From positions 34,178,714 to 34,242,713 of the forward strand of contig CM056743.1 of assembly GCA_029851415.1 (NCBI GenBank): a stretch of DNA of 64,000 nucleotides, written 5' to 3'. Made by a program: the position numbers and the translations under genes. Source of the stretch: Eretmocerus hayati. Its lineage: Eukaryota > Arthropoda > Insecta > Hymenoptera > Aphelinidae. Positions 1 through 12,849 of this stretch are shown here, piece by piece (the stretch's first letter is position 1; each line of letters opens with the position of its first letter). The notes beneath the pieces are model-generated. The model was given only the letters and a program-made list of their open reading frames with translations. It made no database searches and was not told the DNA's origin.

Positions 1-3000
1 GTCGTGTTCAAATACACCAATGTAGACTCGTATAGTAAATTTTCCTTGCTGTTGCAATCTAAATGTTCAAGTTTTTGTATAATATTGATTAGGGATATGG
101 TATATTATAACGCTAGCGTGTTAAAAATTTCGAATTTTTATACTTAAGAGATGCAGAATCCTATCTTAATTTTGGTATCAGTAAGAAAATCACTTACTGA
201 CCTCAACATGTTCTATCTATGAGAATTCAAGAAAGTGGAGAGCCACATTTTTGTTGTCGAACTTTCGAATACCGCCGCCCCATGTCTTGAAAAAGTTGAA
301 TGGATCCTTATCTAGAATATTTTGTAGATAAAAATCCCTATCAAGAGCCCAGACAAAAATGGAAATCGCATGATTCCGCAAAGTGAAATGACAAGTCCAG
401 CAGTTTATTAAATTCATTACAACTAGAACATTTTTAGGTTATGATTCTCATTTTCAAAATTTCCAATAAATATGGAGTTTCTCTCATCAATTTTTTGAAG
501 TAAAGCATAACTACAATTCTTTGGGATACGAAGGACCATTTTAACTTACAATTATTTCAGAACAAAAGTTCTAGTCGGCTCATTTTTGAATAATTTTTTC
601 TTCTAGTCTTGAACAAAACATGGTTTGTAAGCGAAAAGTTCAGATTAGAATTGAAAATTTTTTCCATTCATCTCATGTAAAAGAAAATTAAAAAAGTGAA
701 CAAAAGCACACTCTCAAATCAGAAAATCTGACAACTAGTTGGCAACCTTTTTATGTATCATCCCAATCTACTCACATTCATCGCAAGAGACTTCCCGTTA
801 AAGATATCACTTTCCCCCCTCTCCTATCAAAGATGTGGGTAAGAAAGATGAAAAAACTTTCCCTTATTTCTCAGCAATATGATAAGTTTTCCAATCAATC
901 GCTCCTTTCACACACAATCAAGCACCAATACTCCGTAATAATCCCAACTCATCAAAAACTTCTTTCCGATAAAAATTTTTCCTTTCGCAATCGCCTCATC
1001 TAATACGAGAAAACTTCTAAACTAACTTTAAGATGATCATTAAGTTCAAGCTCGTGACCAGGCGGAAAGAGATGAAAAAATGGACAAATTTGGGGAAACA
1101 ATAAGTTAAACCAAGCGCGCAGCCAATCTTAAGGTGTTGTGAGAAAGCTTGAAGTTTTGCAATATTATTCAGTAGGAAGTTGAATAGATAGAAGAATAAG
1201 AAGCTCATTCATCGACAAATGGAGCTTTATATCACCCCTACACCCCCCCCCTCTACCTTTTGATCGCTTCAATCATGCATGTAGCTCAAGACACTTCCAT
1301 CGCATAATGCAACCCTCTGTACATACTCTTATTATTCAGGCGCTCCTCGACTGTATCTCTGTTACAGCCTTACTCACATTCAAATTGATGAATTAATTGC
1401 TCTGGTATGCGATGATTGCTGCTGTCTCGCTGCTCTGCTTTGCTCTCTTTGTATACTGACTGAAGAATCTCATCGTTTGTCAAATAGATTCATGAATCAT
1501 CTTTCTATTCAAGTACATACGAAAGATATCAATTTGTTGTACGTAGACTTATTCAGATTTAAATTATTTTGAATGACACTAATTTTCTATAATGAGATGA
1601 AATTCCTTCACAAAAAATCTTGGTATCGACGCCAATCGTGGTGATGAATCGAGCGCCTTTTTTTCAAAAGTTCAGTAATGATTATGTTGTAGTGAAGTAG
1701 TGACCTTGAGAATCATCCGAAATGAATTCTTCCGCATTCCCAGACCTAAATTTCTCTCTCAAGTGTATGAGAAGAACACAGTTCGTTATACACATCCAAA
1801 TTTGAATTTCCTCAAAGTTGCCAAAATCTCACCTGCCTTCCAATCAATTCTCAGCTACTCAATTATAACATTCTTCCCGAATCAAAGTATCAAAGAGCTT
1901 TAACATGAATTTCCATTTACCAAATCAGATAGCATCCCAAAAGCATGCATTTTACTCCGGAGCACGTGACTGAAGCGTGCGGTCTTCTATCCATCTGCGA
2001 CTGTTGCCGCTGTTTTTTCGCCTAAATTAAAAGCACGTCATTCGATTCAAACGATATCCTCAGAATTTCAATTTTACCAACATGACGAGTTTCATCAGTT
2101 TCAGACGACAAAGAAATCAGCTGTAGCAGATGCTTTATAACGTGGCCAAAGGGATGACGAGACAACGAAGAATATTATGAAAACGAGAATCGGATTTTTT
2201 TTTTTTTAGGTATGAAGAGTGCCCTTGGCCCTTGGCTTTCTCTCTGCAGTGTCAGTTTCTCTTTTTTAGAAGTAAATTTTTGGCCTCTAACCAAAATCTG
2301 CGGGTCGGTGGTGGTGAGATAGTATGAAACTTATAGCGGCTAGATTTGACTAAAGCCAAAATAGAAGCAGAGCAGCAGCGCGGATCGATCTTATCGTTAA
2401 CACCTTGCTAGTCACAATATATACAGCCAACACAACGTCTATACTAGATATCTCTTCTCTCACTTTTCCTATACTTGGTCTTCTTACTGAAGCTCTCTGT
2501 CTAAAGTTTACCGAGACAAGCTTGCAACTTGAGAGCTTCATATACATATATAGAGAAGACGGTATGTTGGCTGCTTTGTGCGGAAGAAGACGGTGATGAC
2601 AGTCAGCCAGTAAGAACAGAGAATGTGTCTGATGCTCTCTTTTGGAATCTCTTGGCGATTTACTCTCATTAGAGTATCTATTTGATTGTTTTGAATTCGT
2701 TTTGTGTGTTTTTTAATTGGACGATAAGAGATTGGCATCTGGTTGTTGAGCTTTATTGCAAATTTTAGCGATGAAAGGATTTCTTTCGTTCACTTTTGTT
2801 TGAAGTAGTGAAATGTTGATAGTGAGCTGTGAAAGCGAATCGATGGCCGAAGTTGCCTTGGAATATATTTAAATATGTACAATTTATTAATGAGATCGAC
2901 CACCCGTGATGCAAGCGTATATATGTTCTTTACAAAAAATTTGAGAATGATTAACCTTTTCTCATCTTTAACTTCATCATTTTGCAGTTGTGAACATAAT

Positions 3001-3300
3001 GTCATAGTAGACTGACTAGTACTGTTCTATGTTTTACTGTTGCAAAAATTTGTCTCAATAATTATCCAATACTGTTGTGGTTGGAATTGGTGTAATAGAA
3101 TTCAAATTTTTTCATCCAAGTATACTTTGATTGAAGTTCGTCATGCATGATTGAGATATGAAAATTGCGGCCAAAATCTATCGGAGAAATTTTTACAAGG
3201 CTGAATTATAATAAATGAACGCCCTGCCAAAATTTGGCGGTCCAGACCGTGCGTATCGGGTTGCCTATGTGAAAAGGGTGAAATGTAATGCGTGGCGATA
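1..3300. other. Intergenic DNA, no gene recognised
   Basis: AT-rich sequence in which I see no recognisable protein, RNA gene or transposon end. Reading frames are short (under 90 codons), overlap on both strands and look like chance. Short C-rich and T-rich tracts occur, for example a C run near 1243 and a T run near 2200. Confidence 0.5.
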
Positions 3301-3339
3301 TGATTCATCGATGGGTCGATGAGTGGATGGTTTGGTGAG

Positions 3340-4280
3340 AGGGTGGGTAGGTGGTCTAGTTCAGTCTGGAATGGTCTTGAACATTCTAGTACGATCTGGG
3401 ACATTCTGGTACAACCTGGACGGTCTAGTATGGCCTGGAATGATCTAGGTTGATCTGGTACTGTCTGGAACGTTTAGTATGGTCTGGTGCGATCACGGGC
3501 AGTCCGGAACGGGTTGAGATGATCTAGGACGGCCTGGTACGATCTTAGACGTTCTGGTACGGTCTGAGATGGTCGAGTACGGTCTGGGATCGGTCTGAGA
3601 CTGTCTGGGGCGTTCTAAAACGGTCTAAGGACGGTCTGAACTAGGCCGGGCTGGGCTGACTGGTATGTAATACTTGGACGTGTGACCTATGGATAGGCTG
3701 AGGGTGCGAGAGATTCAGTGGGTTCGTAGGTTGATGGTCGGATGGGTGGGTGGATGGTCTGGTCTGGTCCGAAATGGTCTTGAACGGTCCGGATCAGTCT
3801 GGGACGCTCTGGTATGGATCGGAATGATCTATATGACGGTCTTGTACGGTTTGGTACGGTCTGGTCTGGTCTGGAATGGTGAATGGTCTTTTTTTCACCT
3901 TGTAGGAGGGGCGAATCCATTAGGAACGATAGGAAAGCTCCCGCTCTCCCCTGTGTGGTAGTTCCAGAGACTTTCGTTATATCCACTGAAAACCCTTTCG
4001 ACACACTTTGGCGCTGGTACGCGCCTCCTCTGTTGCTCCTCCACGTCCTCCCCTTCATGATGTTGTTGGTGACTGTGTGCTGGCCTTAATATTTCAGCGA
4101 CCGGTCTGGAATAGTCTGAAATGGTCCGGCACGGTCTGGTCTAACCGCAGCTGGGCTGGCTAAAATATAATACGTGACCGTGTGTGGCTTATGGGTTGGG
4201 GCGGAGGACATTCGGTAGGTGGGTTACTAGGTTGATGGCGGGTGGTGGGACAGGTTGATGAGTGGGTGGCTAGACGGTCT
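3340..4280. repeat. Degenerate GGTCTGG minisatellite
   Basis: From about 3340 the + strand is built of diverged units around ten bases long, on the theme GGTCTGGTAC / GGTCTGGAAT, giving a strongly G/T-rich strand. The array is interrupted at about 3890-4085 by roughly 200 bases of non-repetitive sequence, then resumes to about 4280. GGGTGGATGG-like variants occur at 3310-3350, 3740-3760 and 4210-4270. The units are too diverged to count exactly. Long frames through the array on both strands are side effects of the repeat composition. Confidence 0.75.
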
Positions 4281-4289
4281 GGCTGTTAT

Positions 4290-5165
4290 AACTATAAGCT
4301 CAACAAAATTTCATTTTATACATATTATTTTTGAGCTTCAAAAGTATTTCATGGATCTCCGACTTATCAAGACCATTTATAAATGTATACAAGCCAGACG
4401 ATTGATAGCGCAAGAGGCACTAATGCTCGTGAAAATGTATCAACCAGTGAGATCACGCAAGAACTTTATTTCAAATGTATAACCATCTTTATCTGTTTTG
4501 AAGTCATAAATAGAAGTTGGATATAGTCAATTGCTAATAGAAACAGTCTACGTGTGAGAATATTTAGCGATACTTTGAGATTCTAACAAGATAGAAAGTC
4601 TTCAAATGATGAAGATTTTATGAGAAAAATCATTATTTTTCTCAGTGTGCATTTGTAGAAATATTTGCAAAAATTGACGAGTTACAACTAACTGTCCGTT
4701 AAAAAAAAATTGAAAATATGTATCTGCAAAATTAACAGGGGTCGATTGGAGAATGACAAATCAGCCAATTAGATTCTGACATTACCTACGTGGAGTAGAG
4801 GATAGTTTGATTTCTCAATCGCTACGTGTTTTATCTCTAATGAGTTCCAAAATTTGCCGGCTCGAGATGGATAAAATTAAAAACAGTTATATTGCTTGAC
4901 GTCATCAAATTCGTCATTACGTCATATCTGTAGTGCGATATCTCCTATCTTTTTTTCATTTTATTTTTTATTCTTTCCAGTGGGAATTACGTAGAGTCAA
5001 CACAGCGAATTCGAAACATTGAATGTGGCTTCTATATACCGTATTACTATTGGTAATGGGAACTTTCTGAATTCATAAATTAATGTGGCAGTATTGCTAA
5101 AGGTGATTGCTCTGTGAATATTCATATACGAAACACGATGTGAAAAGTTTTGCAAGTCACTTTAA
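4290..5165. other. Intergenic DNA, no gene recognised
   Basis: AT-rich, non-repetitive sequence between the minisatellite and a dispersed repeat. I see no supportable gene or element end. Confidence 0.4.
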
Positions 5166-5258
5166 ATGAAATTACCTTCGTCTCAACATGACTTGAAAAA
5201 AGATTTTAATTTAAATTCATTCAATATATTATTGATACTGTCAGCCCGGAACTTGGAT

Positions 5259-6010
5259 TTAGGCTCTTGCACGCACAAAATAGTAAGTTTCGATACAAGG
5301 GTGGAAAAACTTTTTTATACGACTCGACGCAGTATACATGTCACGCCGTATAAAACGGCATATGCGTCTCGTGACAAAAACTTTGTTCTTCACGAATTTT
5401 TGGCACTCGACGCATAATATACTACTTCGCGTCCGAGTGACGGGTTTTCGGCCCGAGCCGTAGGCGAAGGTCGATATCAACACGAGGATGCGAAAAATAG
5501 GTATTACAACCGTGTGTCGAACTGTGTTTTTCGACAAACTGAGCGAGAAAGTGGAAAATCAGTGCGGAAAAGACACTCTTCCGCAAAGCGTGTCGAAATA
5601 GTATATAACGAAACTACTTTGATTCTTCACGCACTGCCGAAAACGTTTACACACGAGGGTAACAACTTTACGCACTGTTGAGATTTCTCAACTGTGCGTA
5701 AAGTGTTACTCGAGTGTATAAATTTTCCGACAGTGCGTAAAGTATCAAAGTCGTTTCGTACGATATTTATCGCAATTCGATGTGCGTAAAGTTTTTCCTT
5801 ACGCATAGAAAAAATGGTCTTTGCGCACTAACTTTACGCACATGATTACGAAATAGTATATTTTGCACCGAGTTTATGAGGTTGTAGCTTCGTTCCGAGC
5901 GATTCGTTTTCGGCCCGAGCCGCAGACGAGGGTCAAAATAATCGTTCGGAAGTGGGGAACTTCATGAGCGAGGGCGAAAGTTATTCTTCGCAATTTTGTA
6001 GGCACCCAAA
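5259..6010. repeat. Dispersed repeat, copy 1 (with internal insertion)
   Basis: Two blocks match 42180-42470. One contains TGTTTTTCGACAAACTG, GAAAGTGGAAAATCA and a GTGTCGAAATAGTA end (about 5480-5605). The other contains TTTTCGGCC, GAGCCGCA and a GGGGAACxTCATGA block (about 5895-6000). In the 42-kb copy the blocks are adjacent; here about 255 bases separate them. Further TTTTCGGCCCGAGCCG-type sequence near 5444 suggests internal duplication. I see no coding capacity for a transposase, and the family is not identified. Confidence 0.7.
5594..5861. repeat. Hairpin insertion flanked by 13-bp direct repeats
   Basis: The 13-mer CGAAATAGTATAT occurs at 5594-5606 and again at 5849-5861, bounding sequence absent from the related repeat at 42186-42470. 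Much of the insert is an inverted repeat centred near 5687 (GTTGAGATTTCTCAAC), with arms carrying TTTACGCAC / GTGCGTAAA and similar matches. More TTACGCA/TGCGTAA pairs follow at 5780-5840. This is consistent with a small non-autonomous hairpin element, or with a segment lost from the other copy. Confidence 0.5.
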
Positions 6011-6019
6011 CATTGGAAA

Positions 6020-8890
6020 ATCGCGAAAAAGCAATTTTTAGGTTGAGAGTTGCATTTTGGAAGTGACTCCTATCGCGTATAGAAAAAATACTAACGGGTT
6101 CGGATTCTAATCTGGAAATTTTTTTTAAAAAACGTCTGTTCCGTAGTCGGTTTCCTCAGTGGGGTACGGGAGTCTGTCCGACTATTCTATACTTGTTTTT
6201 GATATCACAACATGATGACACTCGTATTCTTCGAACGAAGTATGTAATGGATTTTAAATCTCGAAGTTGATCTTCATGGAACAAAAGAAATGGTGTGCAT
6301 CTGCACTCGACGGATAATCATCGATCGAAAGTTGGGTAACTTTCACTCTTGCTCTGCTTGGCAAACAATGAATATTAAAATTTCGCTCCAAAAACCTCAG
6401 TCTGAAACTGTAGTCGACCGTGTATTGAGAATGAGTCAGACCGTCGCGTCGAGACTGAAACTCATCATACCATTCGACACGAGAAAAGAGATCATCGCAC
6501 TCATTAGTGGGTGTATGTGATACATATACCTAGTTGTGACTCACATAAGATCCTTGCATTTTTGCACACATTTCCGTGATGCATGGTGTGAGAGACGGAT
6601 ATAGTTTCGATACCCACATTCATGTTTTTAACCTTCTTTTTTCTCGGATGCGTATTGCATGTTGTACGACCCATTTCGTTAGCAGAACGCTCGACAGAAC
6701 GTGTGGAAGAATTGAGATATTGAGCTTATCGGTTTTATTAATATATGTTTTCAAGAGTAGACTATTTTCATTCACAAGTTGTTTAATGAACAAGAGCACG
6801 TAGAAGCACGTATACCACGTGATTGATAAATCTACGTGTTTTAGCGGATAAATATCGAGAGTTTAGATGTATAGTTGTATAAATAATTTTCATCTCGTAT
6901 ACGAATATGATTGATCGATAATATGTTGTCCTGGGTGAATTACGCATAACTAAACAGTTGTCCACTTTTTTTTCATCAAAAAAAATGTCGGTGATGAAAA
7001 ATTCAATTGTTAAATTTATTGCAGTCGTGCGAGGATCGATTTATTGTATATAATATAGATAATGGATTAAAGTGCGACGTTCATTTTGTTCGCCAATATT
7101 TCATTTCAATCTGTGCTTTTGTACGCCAATTGCAAATATTTTCACTTCCACTTTCATCCCGTGAGTGTTCAATAATTTCATTATTAATAATATGCTGTAT
7201 TGTACTACTTTTCTTTAGCGTTTAATTCTAACAAATTTCAAAAATTAATTGTTCATTTCTTTTGTTCTTGCTATAAAATGTAAACCTCCGACGATGTTCT
7301 GGACCACAAAGACCTTTAATATGATCAATAAATCAATTTCAGAATAGAATTCTATCAAGATCTTGATTTGTTACCAACGAGGACGGAAGCAAATGACAGC
7401 ATTATACGTCATTAGTAGAGTAGCTCGGACAAAATTTCACTCAGTTATTTATGGTGCGTTGAAAAATAATCATTCGTGTGAAATTGCATCATAAATACTG
7501 CAACAGAGTGGATAATCAAAATGGAACGTAGCCATCATATTTTGGTCATTTTTCTCTCGTTCTCTTTGCGATCCAACAATTTTTATTATAGTATTTGTGA
7601 CATAAGAATGTTATTGAGATTGCATTCAAAGTAAATAAAAACGGCATTGAACTTCTGTAGATCTTTTAACAGAAGAAAAAAAAAAAGTTCCCAACTAAGC
7701 TAATGGATCACCAAAAATTTATCATCTGTCGAATAAAATTATCACAACATCTTGTCGAAACCAATCAGGTTTGAAGAGGTACTCAACACCTCGAAAGCTT
7801 ATAACACAAAAAAAATATTCTAATAGATTCCTCATTCACGCGTCAAAACGATCAACTCGCACATCGAATACCAAACGTTCTAATATCCTATCCTGTCAAA
7901 TAGCCGTCAAGAGCATATGTCACTCTTTGCATACTCCCATCTCGTACAACAAGTTAACCTCAACATGTACACACACATAGACATACTCATTATTCTGTCA
8001 TTTTGTACACCAAGCACATCAAGTTTAGTACTTCGGAGTCTATATATAAGCAAAGGAAACTGCAAGATCTGCTCGAGGCTCAGAAACTCGATTAAGTATT
8101 CGTAATTGGAATTAACCTCGTGTTCAAAGTCCCTCTCTGTCTCATTCTCATTCTCATTCTGATTCAACCTTTATTGAAGACCTTACCATGGAATTAACAA
8201 TGCCATCCTCGTTTAATCGTTAGAGTATGGCGGGAAATTTGAAATTCGGACATTGGATACGAAAATGCGATATATCTTTGCTCTCTTTGTCTTCTTGTAA
8301 TTCTTGTAACACCTACACGCGCAATCGGATGTTCCAACTCTGAGCTAAGTACTCTGAGCATCAAAGACGACGATTCATAAATTCAATATGCGCGGAATGT
8401 AACGCCTGACCATCGTTGTGTTCGAGACTTGAATTCGTTTTATTACATGAGCTCTGTTTGTATAGAGGCTATTACGAGATTGAATTGTAAAATAATTTTT
8501 TGTTTTGTTACAAAGTTTTTGCACATTATCGATATGTGTTAACACATATTGATAATGTGTATAATGATGTGCAAAATTTTACGAGCAAAAAAGTATAATT
8601 AGATGAAAAAGTACAATCTTTTTGAATATAAAAAAGTGTGATGTGAAAGTGATGTCGAGTCTTTGTGTTTCTTCTTCCTGGACGATAATGATAATGATGT
8701 CCGGGTTGAATAAGAGGATATTCGTGTGGTGGAACTCGTTTAACGGGTTCCTCACAACTTATCTCAGCAATCGATTACGAGATTTTTTGATGTTATGAAA
8801 TTTTTGATTGTTCGCACGTGATTACTATTATGACAATTTCGAAGCTGGACTGCTCTCATTGCTCTGCAGCTATTAACGAATTTCTTATAA
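6020..8890. other. Intergenic DNA, no gene recognised
   Basis: AT-rich sequence with only short chance reading frames. A short hairpin (ACATTATCGATATGTG followed by its near-complement, about 8522-8565) is the only local structure noticed. Confidence 0.4.
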
Positions 8891-8894
8891 GACT

Positions 8895-10813
8895 TCAATG
8901 ATCACTTTCAAATTCAAACTTACTGTCCAAACTACGTGTGAACCCGATATCTTCGTGCATTCTCCAAATCACCAATACTGCTAAATAAGCGGATGTCGCA
9001 GAGTCTTCTCTAATGCTAGTCCAACATTCCTTGATGAAGTATGTAGGGATGCTATCTGGACCAGGCTGTACATTATCTTCAAGCTTATCCACAAGACTAT
9101 CAAGTTCTTCTTGAGAAATATTTAAGGAATCTAATCTATCAACACAGTCTGATTCGGGGAACTCGCCCAGCAACGTCACTTTTATAGACCGATCTAAAAT
9201 GCTCAGATAAGAGATTTGCAATTCCCAACCCATCTTTGGGCAGATTTATCCCTACAGTTCATGCGATCAGGAAAATTATTTGTCTTTTTTAGACTTTTAG
9301 TATGTGACCAGAAATGACGCAAATTACTTCTCGAATTATCTTCAATTGACTTCAAATATTCAGCATACTTCAAACAAGATAACCTTATACACTGAGCCCT
9401 CAATTTTTTGAATGCAATATAGTCCGACAAAGTGTCAGTCGGTGTCAGTATTCTTCCATAATTTATGCAGTTTCTTTTCCTCAGACATGAGATCTTTGAG
9501 CTCTTGGCAATACCACTTTGGAAATTCAAAATAGACTACGCATTTTACTGGAATATTGTCGCGCATCACACCATCCAGGAATTTGTTCAACTCTGTTACA
9601 AAATCATCTACATTCTCACATTCAGTTACAGAATTCCAATCCATACTGTTCATAATCCTAGAAATTGTGCCATAATCTGCTGACCTGAAGTCAAATTGGA
9701 TACTAGTTTCTGTTGGCGATGCACAAGCAACTGGTAACACCATCTCGCTAAAAAGCGCTTCATAATGTGCATCACAGAATGGGACTAACAGGGGGGGGGG
9801 GGGGGGAGAGACCACAGTGTTTGGGTCGTCAATCGCCTCCAAAATTTTTTTACAGTTTGGTACCACCCAGAATATGAAGAATCCAAAGTAACTCCGTCCA
9901 ATGGGCCTCCTGTTCAGAGCTATGATCAGAAACGTTAGTATTGTCAGTATATCTATAGATATCATTTTTTAACATAGGACTATATGAGCAATGCTAATCT
10001 CAGCGGCTGTATCTCTGGACAGGAGGCCCATTTGACGGAGTTACTCTGGATTCTTCATATTCTGGGCAGTACCAAACTAAAGAAAAATCTTGGAGGCGAT
10101 TGTCGACCCAAATACTGTGGTGCCCCCTTGTAAGAGGTCCTGGTTTAAGAAAACGTTGAATTTGTAGGGTTCGATAAACAAAAGATCCAGGGTATATCCT
10201 TCACCCGGGTGAAGAGGGAAAACTTCACTTCAGTATTACCAAATAATTGACAGATCAAATCTGCTCTCTGCTGATAATCGGCACTAGCTGAACCCATGGC
10301 TATATTACACAGCGAGTCATTTTTCCAGTCAGTGTGGGGCAGACTGAAGTCCCTACCGATGAAGAGGTTATGATCTGGAAATTTTGTTGCTGCATCTTAT
10401 AACTGCTTGGTAAACCATTTGTGTCGACAACAGAGGTATATGTAAACTACCCCAATAAGCAGCTTAAAGCGTTGACTTGTTGCACTCGTTAAGATCACAT
10501 CAGCACTCAATATATCACCACAGAATATGATTTCAGTCTTAGACTGACAATTTTTCACAATACCTACGAGTACTCCTCCTCCTCTTCATGAGATCATATC
10601 AACTCTAAATAAATTATACTTACTCAAGCCCAATTCTTGGTTTTGAACGGATGGTTTGAGCCAAGTTTCTGTTATAACAATTACATCAATGGGTGAAGTA
10701 AAGAGATGGATACTTGTTTTGATCATGCTCAACTTATTGATCATTGGCCGCACGTTTTGGTAATTGAAAATCAGCTTATCAATTTTACTCATATCTATGA
10801 TTACAATCCTCAT
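8895..10813 (-). pseudogene. Broken non-LTR (LINE) retrotransposon: endonuclease and start of RT
   Basis: Read on the minus strand from about 10813 down, the fragments follow the order of a non-LTR retrotransposon ORF2. First comes an endonuclease-like start (VIVITETWLKPSVQNQELG, within 10586-10813). Next is a GGGVLVGIVKNC-like block near 10580-10540, then GRDFSLPHTDW near 10360-10325, resembling the GDFNxP motif of the APE endonuclease. Downstream, near 9790, is VPFCDAHYEALFS, resembling the SDH motif. ISQEELDSLVDKLEDN and PGPDSIPTYFIKECW at about 9130-9020 resemble the entry to the reverse transcriptase. The frame is broken repeatedly, and the catalytic RT core (a YxDD box) is absent because the match stops at about 8895. 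It is probably a Jockey/CR1-type element; the clade is an inference. A MITE interrupts it at 9789-10130. Confidence 0.8.
9789..10130. mobile_element. 342-bp palindromic MITE in the LINE, TAA duplication
   Basis: The ends CAGGGGG and CCCCCTTG are flanked by TAA at 9786-9788 and 10131-10133. The element is a long imperfect inverted repeat: ACCACAGTGTTTGGGTCG, CAATCGCCTCC, CAGAATATGAAGAATCC and TGGGCCTCCTGT in the left half recur inverted in the right half. It has no coding capacity. A second copy of the family occupies 50381-51852. The run of 16 G at 9791-9806 lies in the left end and may be length-unreliable. The 3-bp duplication narrows the superfamily but does not settle it. Confidence 0.8.
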
Positions 10814-11304
10814 GTAATGGAGTGATTTTTAAAATATCCTTGAACATAATTCGAAAGATGAAGAATCAAAATGATCATTGTTCGAAAATATGGACACGAT
10901 TCACTATGAAATCGAGAGCAATTCATATATGCCTCATTTGATAAAAGTGTTTCTCAAAATAAGAATCATAGTATTTCTGATTATCATCTCTTGATGCCGG
11001 TGAAGATATATCGATCTCCCGCATAACGAGAATAATTAGATCTAATCGCAGACGAATAAAGGAAGATAATCCTTTGGAATGAAATCTTTGACGTCGTTGC
11101 AAACGAGCACAATGTGCAACAGTCCATGCAAAACAGAGACGATCCAAAGAAGAATAAAGAGATGCAAATACACAGACAGACTTTTACAAGACAGAATCGC
11201 AACGATCTCATCCGATATATAAAAGTAGAACAATTGCTTTTGTCCAGTGCACCACAAGATTCGTCGTATAAAGAGCTGAGATATATTGATATATATACAC
11301 ACAC

Positions 11305-11331
11305 TGTGTGTGTGTGTGTGCGTGTGTGTGT
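11305..11331. repeat. (TG)n microsatellite
   Basis: Alternating T and G with one C interruption, preceded by an (AT/AC) stretch. Confidence 0.9.
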
Positions 11332-11427
11332 ACTTTAAGATGAGAAACTACGAAGGAACGATTGCATCGCTCATATAATATACATGTAGAGATGCTTTAT
11401 ATGAATCGCATTCGTAATGCAGTGGCA

Positions 11428-11448
11428 ACGACGACGACGACGACGACG
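11428..11448. repeat. (ACG)7 microsatellite
   Basis: Seven perfect ACG units. Confidence 0.9.
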
Positions 11449-12650
11449 CAGGGCATGTTTAATGAGACATGATGGATGAAGTGCATTCAAGATGCGCAGA
11501 CGTTTGCGCACTTGGTACTCAACTCGCACAAAACTCTTTTTTTCGCATTTTATTTTGCGCATCATCTGTTGTTACACTCTATACATATAATATATGTCAG
11601 TATAAGCATGAAAACCGCAAGATATTTTAATCTGGGTTGCGGCTGCTATTGAAACATAAGTATAAAACATCTCGAGGCTACTGCGTATTTGTATTTATTG
11701 ACTTATTGTGATTTTGCGTTTCGTGAGGATTTTGCGATATTTGAATTGAAACGTGAAGTTTTTTATTTTATAGATCATGATTTCAGTTTGTCTGTCTAAT
11801 ACATCTGTGATGTCGCATGAACTTTCGCAGTAAAAATCAAAGGATGCAGATAAAAAGAAGGCTTATGTTTGAATCCCCAATATAACCCACACAACAATTT
11901 TCAAGTTGGATAACATATTAACATTAACAATCTTACAGTTAAGTCCCTTAATCCCTTTATTATCCGTGGGGTCCTGTACAGAATTTCATCAACAATATGT
12001 TGAATATCGTACACACTTATGTCATTTTTTCATTTCGGGCCATTTCTAACTAAATTGTCAAGTAGTTATAATGTCTGTGATCTATGAGGTTCTAGATTAC
12101 TTTCAAAACATCTTGTAGCCGAGTTTTTAAATCGTCAAAACGACGGCTCGTCATTGTACAGATCCTAGTTGGTTTCTATTATTCTATGAGATGCGGATCG
12201 GGTTTGAGTTTACAGGATTCTCCAGTAATGTGACTCAGCGTGAGAAATCTGTGAGCGTAACCCTTTACAAAACCAGTAAAAAAAGTTACATTTTCGAATA
12301 CTTTACGATATTAAGCGTACATTGCACCGCATTGGAATTTCTAAAGAAGAGCACTCACCCATTTGAAGATGATCTGGGTTTCAAGAGGTCAATCAGACCC
12401 GAGGAGCCTTATATGACTGTTACGTATCGAAAGTCAAACTTTTGAAATTCTTAAGTTCCTATACAGTTTGCGTATTCCATTTTTAAAGTTATACTTACTC
12501 CGGATATTTTGCAGAACTTCTTTCAAGGCTGACAGTGCAACATTACGCGTTCTTTCACAGTTACTTATGTGGTCTAGATCGGTCTAGATAGCGTAAAACG
12601 AGACTTTCATTATTTAACGTAGATCAATAAATATTAGAAAAATTGAAGTC

Positions 12651-12845
12651 ACCGCGCGGCTTCGTGGATAGAGTCCTTGCCTTCAACGCAGAAGGCTGGC
12701 GTTCGAATCTCGGCCAGCACCAAATGTGAATTTTTATAAGTGGTCTTCGGTGGTTTCGGTGATCTAGCACCCACCATAAATTGTAGGTCCCACCGAATAA
12801 CCTCGGAAAGAGGTTGAAAATGCGCTTAATCAAAGAAAAAAATGA
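12651..12845 (+). mobile_element. tRNA-derived SINE (short)
   Basis: The head looks like a tRNA gene. A box-A-like GGCTTCGTGGATAGAG lies at 12658-12673, and a box-B-like GGCGTTCGAATCTCG at 12698-12712, followed by CCAGCACCA. The cloverleaf is not convincing, and an unrelated body of about 110 bases ending in an A-rich tail (about 12830-12845) follows. These are the hallmarks of a pol III-transcribed SINE rather than a tRNA gene. No clear target duplication was found. Confidence 0.6.
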
Positions 12846-12849
12846 AATT

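Larger units (their letters stand above)
10820..12650. other. Intergenic DNA with microsatellites, no gene recognised
   Basis: AT-rich sequence. It contains a (TG)n tract at about 11305-11331 and an (ACG)7 tract at 11428-11448. The short frames across these tracts are repeat artefacts. Confidence 0.4.

Noticed and set aside
3687..4058. 123-codon minus-strand frame
   Set aside because: It runs through the minisatellite; the Arg/Pro/Ser-rich translation is a product of the repeat composition.
12651..12723. tRNA gene
   Set aside because: It has box A and box B, but the stems do not pair convincingly and an A-tailed body follows, so it is better explained as a SINE.
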